64,000 bases of DNA, taken from NCBI RefSeq assembly GCF_021390495.1, contig NZ_JAJEJP010000002.1:930001-994000 (forward strand). Direction: 5' to 3'. The DNA is from Paraburkholderia sp. ZP32-5 (GTDB lineage: Bacteria; Pseudomonadota; Gammaproteobacteria; Burkholderiales; Burkholderiaceae). Shown here in pieces: positions 45,129 to 52,791 of this stretch (position 1 is the stretch's first letter; the number at the start of each line of letters is the position of its first letter). The position numbers and the translations under genes were made by a program. The notes below the pieces were generated by a model. It saw nothing but the letters and a program-made list of their open reading frames with translations, was not told the origin of the DNA and did not search any database.

Positions 45129-45560
45129 TCAGCGCACATAGGCGTTCGGGTTCTGAGCGGCTGGCAGCGCGATTTCGCGGCGCAGGCCGTGGCGTTCGAC
45201 GACGATCGACTTCGGATGGATTTCAGCGAGCGTCATGTCGTTGTTGAACGTGCCGCCGACGTGAATGACACGCGCGGCATCGCCGCCGACGCTGACGATT
45301 GCCGCGGCATGACGCGGATCGAAGGACAGGATGCCGAGCAGTTGGACCGCGTTGTTTTGCGCGCTCTCGGGGCTGGCGCCAAAGAGGTTCGCGCCGGCCG
45401 CGCCATCGAGCGGCGCGCGCGGTGCGGTGGCAACGGCGGCGGAAGGTTGCGGGGCGCTCAGCGAACGGGCCGACCACAACGCGGCGGCGAGCAGCGCGGC
45501 GGCGGCCACCGTCGCAAGAGCGGGAACGGGGGCAATCCGGGTCGAGAGGCTGCGAAGCAT
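45129..45560 (-). CDS. gspC: Type II secretion inner-membrane protein GspC-like
   Basis: A 143-residue short GspC from the ATG at 45558-45560, with AAGGA about eight bases upstream; the frame stays open to 45677. One transmembrane helix (about 12-30) is followed by a periplasmic homology region: Asn-Leu-Phe-Gly-Ala near residue 60, Leu-Gly-Ile-Leu, Gly-Gly-Thr-Phe and a Leu-Arg-Arg-Glu-Ile end strand. The C-terminal PDZ or coiled-coil domain of long GspC proteins is absent. GspC links the secretin N0 domain to the inner-membrane platform. It lies inverted between gspF and gspG, an arrangement known from Burkholderia gsp clusters. Confidence 0.85.
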   Translation of the reverse strand: MLRSLSTRIAPVPALATVAAAALLAAALWSARSLSAPQPSAAVATAPRAPLDGAAGANLFGASPESAQNNAVQLLGILSFDPRHAAAIVSVGGDAARVIHVGGTFNNDMTLAEIHPKSIVVERHGLRREIALPAAQNPNAYVR

Positions 45561-45712
45561 GGTGGGTGTCCTTGAGTTGAGACATGAGCTGAAACGGCTG
45601 CCGTCGATATGTGGACCGTCCGCTGAACAGAAGACCGAGACGATCGAAACGAACGAGCCGAACGACAAAAGCAACACAACGTGCTGACATTTTTTGACGC
45701 GAGGGTGAACGC

Positions 45713-46231
45713 ATGATGACGACGTTTATGAATCCCGCCCAGCCCCGCTACATAGCGCGGCGCAACGCAGAGGCGCAAAGCGGCAAACGAGACAGCAAGC
45801 GGTACGGCAAACGCGACGGCCAGCGCGGCTTCACGCTGATCGAGATCATGGTCGTGATCGCGATCCTCGGTATTCTCGCCGCGCTGATCGTGCCGAAGAT
45901 CATGAGCCGTCCGGATGAAGCACGCCGGGTCGCGGCCAAACAGGACATCGGCTCGATCATGCAGGCGATGAACCTGTACCGCCTCGACAACGGCCGCTAT
46001 CCGACCCAGGACCAGGGCCTGCGCGCGCTCGTCGAAAAGCCCGCCACGGACCCGGTGCCGAACAACTGGAAGGACGGCGGTTATCTCGAACGGCTGCCGG
46101 TCGATCCATGGGGCAATCCGTATCAGTATCTGAGCCCGGGCACGCATGGCGACATCGACATCTTCAGCTTCGGAGCGGACGGCAAGGCCGGCGGGGAGGC
46201 GAACGATGCGGACATCGGTTCCTGGCAGTAA
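45713..46231 (+). CDS. gspG: Type II secretion major pseudopilin GspG
   Basis: A 172-residue major pseudopilin. The long basic leader (about 40 residues from the first ATG) precedes [16 protein letters not shown], the prepilin peptidase site. The mature domain has the GspG marks Arg-Tyr-Pro-Thr-x-x-Gln-Gly-Leu, Asp-Pro-Trp-Gly-Asn-Pro-Tyr and the calcium-binding loop region Gly-Ala-Asp-Gly-Lys near the C-terminus. It polymerises into the pseudopilus. It is divergent from gspC, with a 152-base promoter region between them, and overlaps gspH by 26 bases. Confidence 0.94.
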   Translation: MMTTFMNPAQPRYIARRNAEAQSGKRDSKRYGKRDGQRGFTLIEIMVVIAILGILAALIVPKIMSRPDEARRVAAKQDIGSIMQAMNLYRLDNGRYPTQDQGLRALVEKPATDPVPNNWKDGGYLERLPVDPWGNPYQYLSPGTHGDIDIFSFGADGKAGGEANDADIGSWQ

Positions 46232-46742
46232 GCGCGTGCTCCGCGCCGCACGCGCGGCAGCACCGCCGCCGAGTCATGGCCGGCGGCAGGCCGGCTTTAC
46301 GCTGCTCGAAATGATGGTCGTGATGCTGATCGTCGGTCTGCTGGTGGCGGTCGTGTCGCTCGCGCCGGCACGTAACCGCCGCACCGATCTGTCCGAGGAG
46401 GCGCAGCGGCTTGCGTCGCTGCTGGAGTCGGCCGGCGACGAAGCCGAAGTGCGTTCGGTGCCGATCGCATGGCAACCGGTCGACGGCGGCTACCGGTTTT
46501 ATCAGCAGGCCGATAACGGCGCGTGGACACCGCTTGGCGGCGACGTTTTTCGTGCGCATCAGTGGGCGGTGGACGTGACCGACGTATCGATCCGTTACCA
46601 GGGCAGCGACAAGGAGGCGAAGCGCGTGGTATTCGGCGACGAAAGCATCGATGTGCCCGTCAGGATCACGCTGGTCTCGGGTGGTGTGCGGCTGCAGGTC
46701 GTCGGCACCGGTATCGGCAACTTCGTCGTGAAACGGCCATGA
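46206..46742 (+). CDS. gspH: Type II secretion minor pseudopilin GspH
   Basis: A 178-residue pseudopilin from the ATG at 46206, chosen because GGGGAGG lies six bases upstream, inside the end of gspG; the frame extends to 46146. The leader ends [12 protein letters not shown], the prepilin signal. The globular domain has the GspH beta-strands and Pro-Ile-Ala-Trp near residue 88. It is a minor component of the pseudopilus. Its stop overlaps the gspL start (ATGA). Confidence 0.88.
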   Translation: MRTSVPGSKRVLRAARAAAPPPSHGRRQAGFTLLEMMVVMLIVGLLVAVVSLAPARNRRTDLSEEAQRLASLLESAGDEAEVRSVPIAWQPVDGGYRFYQQADNGAWTPLGGDVFRAHQWAVDVTDVSIRYQGSDKEAKRVVFGDESIDVPVRITLVSGGVRLQVVGTGIGNFVVKRP

Positions 46743-48196
46743 ACGCCTACGAGCCTGCGACGCGAATGCGACAGGAGGGACAAAAAGCGGCGGTGACGTC
46801 GCTGACGGTCCTGCTGCCGTCGATCGAGCAATTCGATCCGCACGCGTGGATGACGATGCCGCTGAGATACGGCGCGGCGGATCGCAACGGCGGCATCGAG
46901 ACCGGCGAGGCGCCGCTCGAACACTTGCCGCGCGCGGCGAAGCTCGTGCTGGTGCTGTCGGCACGGGACACGCTGTTGCTGGAGGTCAGTCTGCCGCCGG
47001 TCGATGGCGTGAAGCTGCGGCGTCTGCTGCCGCATGCGGTCGAAGAATTTCTGATCGACGATCCGCAGCGCGGCCATATCGCGGTCGGGCCGGCTTCCGC
47101 TCAGGAAGGGCGCCGAGCGGTGGCCGTGATCGACCGTGCCCGCTTCGCCGCATTGCTCGACTGGTTCGCCGAAGCGGGCTATCGACGCGTGCGCGCGGTG
47201 CCGTTGATTCTGTGCGTGCCGCTGGACGATGAGGCGGGCGATAAGGCGAGCGCAGCCGATGATCGAACCGAGCCCGCGCTGAAGACCGACGAACCCAACG
47301 CGAATACGCCGCTTGCCGAAGAGACCGCTGTGACGGTCGAGGACACGTCGTTACCCGCAGCGGCCCAGCCACGCATCACCAGCGTGCTGGTTCTGCCACA
47401 TCGCGGGCTCGACAATGCGAAGGCGAGCGTCGGCCTCCGCTTCGATGAACACGCAACAGCAGAACCGGACCCAACCTACGAACTCGCGGTGCGCCAGCAC
47501 GCGACCGGCTTCGCGATCGTGACGCCACGCCGGCTGGTCGAAGCGACGCTGGCCGAACTGGCGCGGCGTGAGCCGCTGCGTATCAGCGTGCTCGCGCAGC
47601 CGGCGCGCGATGCCGTACCGGCCGGCGCACGGCCGATGAGCTGGACGGAGCTGGCCGCGCACGCGAATGCCTGCCCGCTCGATCTTTGCCAGTTCGAATT
47701 CGCGAATCGCAGCCGCGCGCAGTCGGGCGCCGGCGGTCTGCGGGCATGGCGATGGGCGATCGGGCTCGCCGCCGCAGCGGTGGCGGTATCGATCGGCGTG
47801 GTGAACGTGCAGTGGTTCCAGTTGCGTCATCGCGAGGCTGCGCTGAACGCGCAGTGGGAGGGCATCGTCAAGGCGGCGTTGCCCGGCACGGCGGTGATCC
47901 TGGACCCGCGCAGCCAGATGCAGTCGGGCCTCGCGCGGCTGCGCGGCGCCGCGGGCGAACTGCGGCCGGACGACTACCTGGTGCTCGCGGCGGGGCTGTC
48001 GCGCGCGCTGGCGCCGGTGCCGTCCGATGCGATCGCCGTGCTCGACTACAGCGACGGCGCGCTGGACGTCAGCTTCAAGCCCGGCACGACGATGGATGGC
48101 GGCGCGCTGCGGCATCGGTTGCAGGCGCTGGGCCTGACCGTACACGAGGACAACGGCAAATGGACTATCGGCTCGGCACCGCCCGGCTCGCATTGA
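46739..48196 (+). CDS. gspL: Type II secretion inner-membrane protein GspL
   Basis: A 485-residue GspL from the ATG at 46739, which overlaps the gspH stop. A cytoplasmic actin-like domain (about 1-320) includes Leu-Leu-Pro-His-Ala-Val-Glu-Glu near residue 98, with a Glu/Asp/Ala-rich, probably disordered insert at about 170-210. One transmembrane helix (about 340-360) is followed by a ferredoxin-like periplasmic domain. The product recruits GspE to the inner membrane and pairs with GspM. It overlaps gspM by 37 bases. Confidence 0.9.
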   Translation: MNAYEPATRMRQEGQKAAVTSLTVLLPSIEQFDPHAWMTMPLRYGAADRNGGIETGEAPLEHLPRAAKLVLVLSARDTLLLEVSLPPVDGVKLRRLLPHAVEEFLIDDPQRGHIAVGPASAQEGRRAVAVIDRARFAALLDWFAEAGYRRVRAVPLILCVPLDDEAGDKASAADDRTEPALKTDEPNANTPLAEETAVTVEDTSLPAAAQPRITSVLVLPHRGLDNAKASVGLRFDEHATAEPDPTYELAVRQHATGFAIVTPRRLVEATLAELARREPLRISVLAQPARDAVPAGARPMSWTELAAHANACPLDLCQFEFANRSRAQSGAGGLRAWRWAIGLAAAAVAVSIGVVNVQWFQLRHREAALNAQWEGIVKAALPGTAVILDPRSQMQSGLARLRGAAGELRPDDYLVLAAGLSRALAPVPSDAIAVLDYSDGALDVSFKPGTTMDGGALRHRLQALGLTVHEDNGKWTIGSAPPGSH

Positions 48197-48666
48197 AGAC
48201 ATGGTTCGACGAGCGCGCGCCGCGCGAGCGCTGGCTGCTCGCCGGCGGTGGCGGCGTGATGTTTGCGGCGCTCGTCTATAGCGTGCTGTGGGCGCCGGCA
48301 TTCGACGGACGCGAGCGGATTGCCGCGCGTCTGCCCGCGCTCGAACAGGGCATCGCCGACGCGCAGTTGCAGCTGGAGGAGGCGCGCCGGCTGCGGGCGG
48401 CTGCCGCGGTGCGGGCGCCGGCGGGGACGGCGTTGCGCGAGGCGCTGGCCGCGTCGCTCGCGCAGGCCGGCATCGAGCATGCACAGCTCAGCGTGGTCGG
48501 CCGTGGGATTCAGATCGATGCGAAAGACGCGCCGTTCGGCGTATGGATGACGTGGCTCGACACGGTGCGACGCGACGACCACGTGCGGGTCGTGAACGCG
48601 CATGCGAGCGCGGCGGCGAAGCCCGGCGTGGCGACGGTGTCGGCGACGCTCGAACAGTCGCAGTAA
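48160..48666 (+). CDS. gspM: Type II secretion inner-membrane protein GspM
   Basis: A 168-residue bitopic protein: short cytoplasmic N-terminus with Arg-Ala-Pro-Arg-Glu-Arg-Trp, one transmembrane helix (about 24-45), an Ala/Leu/Arg coiled coil (about 50-100) and a small ferredoxin-like domain ending Val-Ser-Ala-Thr-Leu-Glu. The ATG at 48160 lies within gspL. It is the last gene of the gspGHLM unit; no gspN or prepilin peptidase gene follows, so pseudopilin processing must rely on a PilD/GspO encoded elsewhere. Confidence 0.88.
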   Translation: MDYRLGTARLALKTWFDERAPRERWLLAGGGGVMFAALVYSVLWAPAFDGRERIAARLPALEQGIADAQLQLEEARRLRAAAAVRAPAGTALREALAASLAQAGIEHAQLSVVGRGIQIDAKDAPFGVWMTWLDTVRRDDHVRVVNAHASAAAKPGVATVSATLEQSQ

Positions 48667-48735
48667 GCGCGCAATCGCAAATTTCCCAAATAGTCGCTAC
48701 AACGTCCTTCCCCGACCCCCTCGCAACCTCCCGAA

Positions 48736-48771
48736 CGTCATTGGTATGACGGTAGTCACCCAGCCGTCATA
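48736..48771. promoter_or_regulatory. Overlapping CGTCAT inverted repeats upstream of signalling operon
   Basis: Three CGTCAT-type units alternate in orientation: CGTCAT (48736-48741), ATGACG (48746-48751) and CGTCAT (48765-48770). The longest dyad is TATGACGG (48745-48752) with CCGTCATA (48764-48771), eight perfect pairs over an 11-base spacer. It lies about 90 bases before the STN-protein ATG, between the T2SS and signalling operons. The unit resembles a PhoB heptamer but the spacing is not that of a Pho box. Confidence 0.5.
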
Positions 48772-48858
48772 TTCGCTTCTTAAGATGCTTTGTCTCTTTT
48801 ACGGGAGTTCTCGCGGGTGCGGTTGCCAAGATTGCTCCTCACCCCTGGTCATTCGTTC

Positions 48859-49599
48859 ATGCCACGTTCACGGGCCGCGGAGGGTGTATTGGCGCTGGTC
48901 CTGTGCGTTGCACTTGGCGGCTTGTCCGTCAGGGCCGTGCGGGCGCAGCAAACGGACGATGGCGCTCTTCAGCAGGAACTCCGGCTTCACTTCGATTTGC
49001 CCGCGGAATCGCTCGAACTCGCGCTGCAGGCGTTCGGGCGTATCTCGGAGCTGGCGGTGGTGGCACCCGCGCCGTTGCTGGCCGGGCGCACCAGCTCGGC
49101 GGTGAGTGGGGATTATTCGCCGCGCGAGGCGCTCGATCTGGTGATGGAAGGGACGGGGTTGCAAGCGGAATTCATGGGCACGGACGAGGCCATCATCGTG
49201 GCCCGGCCAGAGGCGGTGGCACCGGCACCGCCCGCGGCGGCGTCCGCGGCGCAAGCCGCGTGGCCTATCGACGGAATCGGTGACGATGCGGGCAGCCTCG
49301 CTTATGCCGGCATGCTGCAGGCGCGCCTGACGCAGTCGCTGTGCGAGCAGCCTTTAACAGTGCCGGGCGGCTATCGTCTGGCCGCGCAAATACGAATTGA
49401 TGACAAGGGGACTGTGGTGGCGGCCAGCATGGTGGCTTCAAGCGGCATGGCATCGCGCGACGCGATGATCATGCGCGCGCTGCGTTCGTTGAAGCTCGAC
49501 GCGCCGCCCGGTGATCTGCCCGAGCCCGTGACGATTCTGTTGCGTCCCACGGGCAATGGCGTACATATCCAGTGCCCCCAACCTGGCGGGCAGGGCTAG
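48859..49599 (+). CDS. STN-domain signalling protein with TonB-like C-terminus (VreA-like)
   Basis: A 246-residue exported protein with no beta-barrel. The signal peptide (about 1-29) ends Val-Arg-Ala. An STN (secretin/TonB short N-terminal) domain at about 41-115 shows Phe-Asp-Leu-Pro-Ala-Glu-Ser-Leu-Glu-Leu-Ala-Leu and Tyr-Ser-Pro-Arg-Glu-Ala-Leu. After an Ala/Pro linker, residues about 155-240 resemble the TonB C-terminal fold. In cell-surface signalling the STN domain belongs to a TonB-dependent receptor and talks to FecR in the periplasm; here it is detached, as described for P. aeruginosa VreA. The ATG at 48859 fits the signal peptide; the frame opens earlier at 48790. The ECF sigma gene begins two bases after the stop. 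Confidence 0.78.
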   Translation: MPRSRAAEGVLALVLCVALGGLSVRAVRAQQTDDGALQQELRLHFDLPAESLELALQAFGRISELAVVAPAPLLAGRTSSAVSGDYSPREALDLVMEGTGLQAEFMGTDEAIIVARPEAVAPAPPAAASAAQAAWPIDGIGDDAGSLAYAGMLQARLTQSLCEQPLTVPGGYRLAAQIRIDDKGTVVAASMVASSGMASRDAMIMRALRSLKLDAPPGDLPEPVTILLRPTGNGVHIQCPQPGGQG

Positions 49600-49601
49600 C
49601 C

Positions 49602-50150
49602 GTGTCGGAAATCAACCGGACGCACCTGAGGGAAATTCTCGTCTCGCGCTACACCTATCTGGTGAGGCGGCTCGAGCGGGTTGTCGGTTCGAAGGACGGC
49701 GCGAGCGACGCACTGCACGAAACGTGGATGCGGATCGGCAACGCGAATGTCTCGACGCCGATTGCGAATGCCGATGCCTATATACTTCGCATGGCCAACA
49801 ACGTGGCGATCGATCAGCATCGGCATGATCGGCGGCACGCGCATGACGATGATCTCGACATGCTGCTCGAAGTACCCGACGAACTTTCTGATCCGGAGCG
49901 TGTCGTAGCCGCACGTCGGAAGATCGATGCGCTGAAGGAAGTTTTGCGCGGTTTGCCAGCACGCCGCCGGGACATTCTGATTGCCGCGCGCGTCGACGGT
50001 CTTCTCAACCGGGAAATCGCCGAGCGGTTCGGAATTTCACTGCGTCTGGTGGAAAGCGAACTGAGTGCGGCGCTTAAATATTGCCTTCAGCGGATGCAGG
50101 AAGAGGGCGATGGTTACGCTGATTCGCGAAACGGGCCACGAAAATTTTGA
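49602..50150 (+). CDS. FecI-type ECF sigma factor (VreI-like)
   Basis: A 182-residue ECF sigma factor starting with GTG at 49602, two bases after the STN gene. Region 2 includes Asp-Ala-Leu-His-Glu-Thr-Trp-Met-Arg and the Tyr-Ile-Leu-Arg-Met-Ala-Asn-Asn-Val-Ala-Ile-Asp-Gln segment of FecI-type sigmas. Region 4 has Leu-Pro-Ala-Arg-Arg-Arg-Asp-Ile and an HTH (Leu-Asn-Arg-Glu-Ile-Ala-Glu-Arg-Phe-Gly-Ile-Ser-Leu-Arg-Leu-Val-Glu). The FecR-type anti-sigma gene follows directly. I infer that it recognises the TGCGGGTT-N14-CGWCCTT sites at 51186, 51608 and 57230. Orthology to VreI rests on gene context. Confidence 0.88.
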   Translation: MSEINRTHLREILVSRYTYLVRRLERVVGSKDGASDALHETWMRIGNANVSTPIANADAYILRMANNVAIDQHRHDRRHAHDDDLDMLLEVPDELSDPERVVAARRKIDALKEVLRGLPARRRDILIAARVDGLLNREIAERFGISLRLVESELSAALKYCLQRMQEEGDGYADSRNGPRKF

Positions 50151-50161
50151 GTATCGCAACA

Positions 50162-51160
50162 ATGACGAAAGCAGATCTCGAGTCTGCAAAACTCGCGCGG
50201 GAGGAGGCATGCGCGTGGTTATTGCACCTGCGCTCCGACCATCCGGATGGGTCGGACGCCGCGGCGTTTCGTCAGTGGTCCGATGATCACCCGGGCGCGG
50301 CGGATCTGCTGCGCGACACGTGGGGCAGCTTGCGTGTCGCTGCCGCGGAAGTCGCGCAGGAAGAGCAGGCCAAAGCCCGCGCTTCGGCTGCGAAGCGCAA
50401 TTCATCACGGAATTTGCGCACCGGCCGCCGCGCGTTCGTCGGCTTCGCACTGGCCGCCGGAGTCTCGTGGCTCGCGGTCAGCCCGCCGCTCGGACTGTGG
50501 CCGTCAATTGCCGATCTCGCTTCCGACTATCGCACCGGCACGGGCGAGCAGCGTCGCGTCGTGCTGTCGGAGCGTATCGCGGTCGAGATGAACACGCAGA
50601 CCAGCCTCGAACTGATGAAGCAGCAGGACGGCGTGCATGGCGTCAAGCTGCTCGCCGGCGAGGCCGAATTCGATGCGATGGCACCGGACGCCGCTCGCTC
50701 GCGGCCGCTGATGCCGGTCGCCGTGGTGGCCGGCAACGGCCGCATCGGCGCCGATGTCGGGCGCTTCAATGTGCGGCGCACCGCGACCTCGGTATGCGTG
50801 ACCTGTCTCGCCGGCGCGCTCACGCTCGATCATCCGCAGGGAAAGCTCACGCTGCAAGCGGGCGATCAGGTGACCTACGACGATCGCCGTGTACGCCCGG
50901 TCTCCCGCATCGATACCGACAACGTCACCGCGTGGCGCCGCGGTCTGCTCGTGTTCAACAACGTGCCGCTTGTCGAAGTGGTCGACGAGATCAACCGCTA
51001 TCGGCCCGGCAAGATCATCATCAGAAACGCCGCGCTCGGTGCTAATCGGGTCCAGGCGCAGTTCCCCATCACACGGCTCGACGATGCCGTCAACATGCTC
51101 TGCCGTCTGTACGACGGACACATCACACGGCTGCCAGGGCGCATCGAACTGATGACCTGA
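50162..51160 (+). CDS. FecR-family anti-sigma factor / sigma regulator (VreR-like)
   Basis: A 332-residue single-pass protein. The cytoplasmic anti-sigma domain (about 8-60) has Ala-Cys-Ala-Trp-Leu-x2-Leu and Trp-Ser-Asp-Asp-His-Pro-Gly-Ala-Ala, as in FecR N-domains. A transmembrane helix sits near 90-108. The periplasmic FecR domain (about 125-230) and a C-terminal STN-like subdomain (about 255-330, Leu-Val-Phe-Asn-Asn-Val-Pro-Leu-Val-Glu-Val-Val) follow. It should hold the adjacent sigma factor inactive until the STN protein signals, probably through regulated proteolysis. The ATG at 50162 is preferred; a TTG at 50147 would overlap the sigma stop. Confidence 0.87.
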   Translation: MTKADLESAKLAREEACAWLLHLRSDHPDGSDAAAFRQWSDDHPGAADLLRDTWGSLRVAAAEVAQEEQAKARASAAKRNSSRNLRTGRRAFVGFALAAGVSWLAVSPPLGLWPSIADLASDYRTGTGEQRRVVLSERIAVEMNTQTSLELMKQQDGVHGVKLLAGEAEFDAMAPDAARSRPLMPVAVVAGNGRIGADVGRFNVRRTATSVCVTCLAGALTLDHPQGKLTLQAGDQVTYDDRRVRPVSRIDTDNVTAWRRGLLVFNNVPLVEVVDEINRYRPGKIIIRNAALGANRVQAQFPITRLDDAVNMLCRLYDGHITRLPGRIELMT

Positions 51161-51185
51161 CGGCTTCATCATCCGCTTCCGTATT

Positions 51186-51214
51186 TGCGGGTTAGCGCCG
51201 CTCGCTACGACCTT
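51186..51214 (+). promoter_or_regulatory. Candidate ECF promoter (site 1)
   Basis: TGCGGGTT (51186-51193), fourteen bases, then CGACCTT (51208-51214). The same pair with the same spacing recurs at 51608 and 57230. It lies 33 bases before the ATG of the stand-alone FecR-type domain, a normal distance for a -35/-10 pair, and directly downstream of the sigma/anti-sigma operon. Confidence 0.75.
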
Positions 51215-51247
51215 ATAGTTGAACACCCGGACAACGCCTCGGAGGCT

Positions 51248-51538
51248 ATGGCGCGGGTCGGCAACCCTATCGTGCGGCGGGCAGCGAACATGATCTGGAA
51301 AGCAGTCCCGGAGAGCCTTTTCCATCCGGCGAATATCTCACCTGGCGTCGTCGACGCGGCCGTTCGATGGGTGATCTGGCTGCGCTCCGACGCCGCCGAC
51401 GAGCGGGACATCGCGGCCTTCACGCACTGGTGCGCGCGCAGCGGCGAGCATGAGCGCGCGGCGCTCGAAGTGATTCATTTCTGGTCGCTGCTGGCGATGG
51501 CGATTCATCCCGATTGCGACGATCCGCTTGCATCGTGA
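51248..51538 (+). CDS. Stand-alone FecR N-terminal (anti-sigma-like) domain protein
   Basis: Ninety-six residues from the ATG at 51248, which has GGAGG just upstream with short spacing. Residues about 35-85 carry the FecR/PupR N-terminal pattern: Val-Asp-Ala-Ala-Val-Arg-Trp-Val-Ile-Trp-Leu-Arg-Ser, Ala-Ala-Phe-Thr-His-Trp, then Gly-Glu-His-Glu-Arg-Ala-Ala-Leu. There is no transmembrane helix or periplasmic part, so it would be a soluble sigma-binding domain. The candidate ECF promoter at 51186-51214 suggests it is induced by the sigma factor next door and could act as negative feedback or as a stabiliser. The frame is open upstream to 51185, but that stretch overlaps the promoter. Confidence 0.68.
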   Translation: MARVGNPIVRRAANMIWKAVPESLFHPANISPGVVDAAVRWVIWLRSDAADERDIAAFTHWCARSGEHERAALEVIHFWSLLAMAIHPDCDDPLAS

Positions 51539-51607
51539 CTGCCCGTTCCGCTCGTGTGATGCCTTTCGCATCAAGACGACGGGAAAAAAGAAACGAGAAA
51601 AAAATCC

Positions 51608-51636
51608 TGCGGGTTAGCCCTATCCGTTTCGACCTT
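51608..51636 (+). promoter_or_regulatory. Candidate ECF promoter (site 2)
   Basis: TGCGGGTT (51608-51615), fourteen bases, then CGACCTT (51630-51636), preceded by an A-tract. It points right, into the 3' end of a gene on the other strand, and the next gene on its own strand starts at 52792. The transcript would be antisense to 51668-52549, or a long leader for the Phd-domain gene; a 47-residue open frame from 51661 is also possible. Confidence 0.65.
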
Positions 51637-51667
51637 GTTTATGTGGGCGTTGTGATTGCGATGACGC

Positions 51668-52549
51668 TCACGATGCAGCCGGATCCCGGCGCGTCGCATC
51701 CCATGCTTCGTCGAGCGGATCACCGCCTTTCACGTAGGGCTCCAGCAGGAACGGGAACCGTTCCGCGAAGGTCCCGGATTTTTGCAAGGTCACGAGATGG
51801 CTGATCATCCACTGCAGAAGATCGGTGCCCCGGCGGATCTGCGCCGTGTCCCAGCGGGGCATGTCGCCGAACAGGCTGGCGAACGCTTGCCAGCGCGACG
51901 GGCGACCGTTGTCCGCGGGATGCAGATAGGTGTTGATGCCGACGTCTTCGCTTGGCGTCATCTCGCCGACGAACAGACCATCGGGCGTGGGCACGGCGAC
52001 CTGCTTCCACTTCTGCATGCGCGCGAGCGGGCGGATCGCCCGGGCCAGCACGAACGCGGTGGCGGCTTCGGGTTCGATCTGTTCGATCGACATCACGCCG
52101 TTGCGCTGCATGCAGCGCGCGACCGCATGCGGCCGGATCACGGTCGTCGCGAAGCAGTCGAGCCGCAGATCATGCACCGTCAGTTGCATCTGGAATTCGC
52201 GCAGCCCATGCACCGGACTCATGGTCGCGAACGTCATCAGCAATCCTTCCCTGGGACCGAAGCGGCCGATATACGGCTCCAGTCCCATACGCGCGAGCCG
52301 CGGCGCCACCTGGCGTTCGAGCAGACGCATCAGACTGCGCCGGCTGTGAGGCTCGGGAAGGGTCCGCAGACACTGGACGATCACGTCGCGCAGCGCGGCA
52401 CGGCGCTCCTCCTCGAACATGCGCGGAGACCGGTTCAGATCAAAGGTGGCGCGGCCATGGGCCACACGGGGATCGACATACATGAGGGAAGCTCGCGGCG
52501 GCGTGATGAACAGGCGCTCGCGATGAGTTGGGCGAAAAGCCGACGGCAC
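51668..52549 (-). CDS. Hypothetical protein in signalling locus
   Basis: A 293-residue protein of unrecognised family. It is soluble with no signal peptide, and rich in Arg and Leu. The N-terminal half has a helical segment (Glu-Glu-Glu-Arg-Arg-Ala-Ala-Leu-Arg-Asp-Val-Ile-Val-Gln-Cys-Leu), followed by mixed alpha/beta sequence and a C-terminal helical part with Trp-Met-Ile-Ser-His-Leu. The frame opens with GTG at 52549; an ATG at 52483 is an alternative and neither has a clear ribosome site. It is convergent with the stand-alone FecR-domain gene and divergent from the Phd-domain gene. A 256-residue open frame on the opposite strand is judged a shadow because of its His/Arg-rich composition. 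Confidence 0.65.
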   Translation of the reverse strand: MPSAFRPTHRERLFITPPRASLMYVDPRVAHGRATFDLNRSPRMFEEERRAALRDVIVQCLRTLPEPHSRRSLMRLLERQVAPRLARMGLEPYIGRFGPREGLLMTFATMSPVHGLREFQMQLTVHDLRLDCFATTVIRPHAVARCMQRNGVMSIEQIEPEAATAFVLARAIRPLARMQKWKQVAVPTPDGLFVGEMTPSEDVGINTYLHPADNGRPSRWQAFASLFGDMPRWDTAQIRRGTDLLQWMISHLVTLQKSGTFAERFPFLLEPYVKGGDPLDEAWDATRRDPAAS

Positions 52550-52791
52550 TGATATTCGGACGATGGAATCCGTCCGTCAAGAGTTGGAATGCTTCGTAAG
52601 GGACTTGCTGTTGTGTGCGCGCGGCAGTGTCGCCGCGCTGTGAGCCGGGAACGGATCAATAAAGAATCGATAAAGCGTCGATAGAGAGTGAGTGAACGAG
52701 GGTGTGTGCCGCTGGCAGTAGCGCGGCGGGTCGATGGGGAGATCCGTATGCGGCACACGCGGATGCGAGCAAACAATAACGGAGTGATCAC

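Noticed and set aside
48703..48709. CGTCCTT resembling the -10 of the ECF promoter, upstream of the STN gene
   Set aside because: The expected -35 position (48681-48688) reads ATTTCCCA, not TGCGGGTT.
51782..52552. 256-residue open frame on the + strand
   Set aside because: It lies wholly opposite the better-looking minus-strand gene and has a His/Arg/Gln-rich composition typical of antisense shadows in GC-rich DNA, with no motif.
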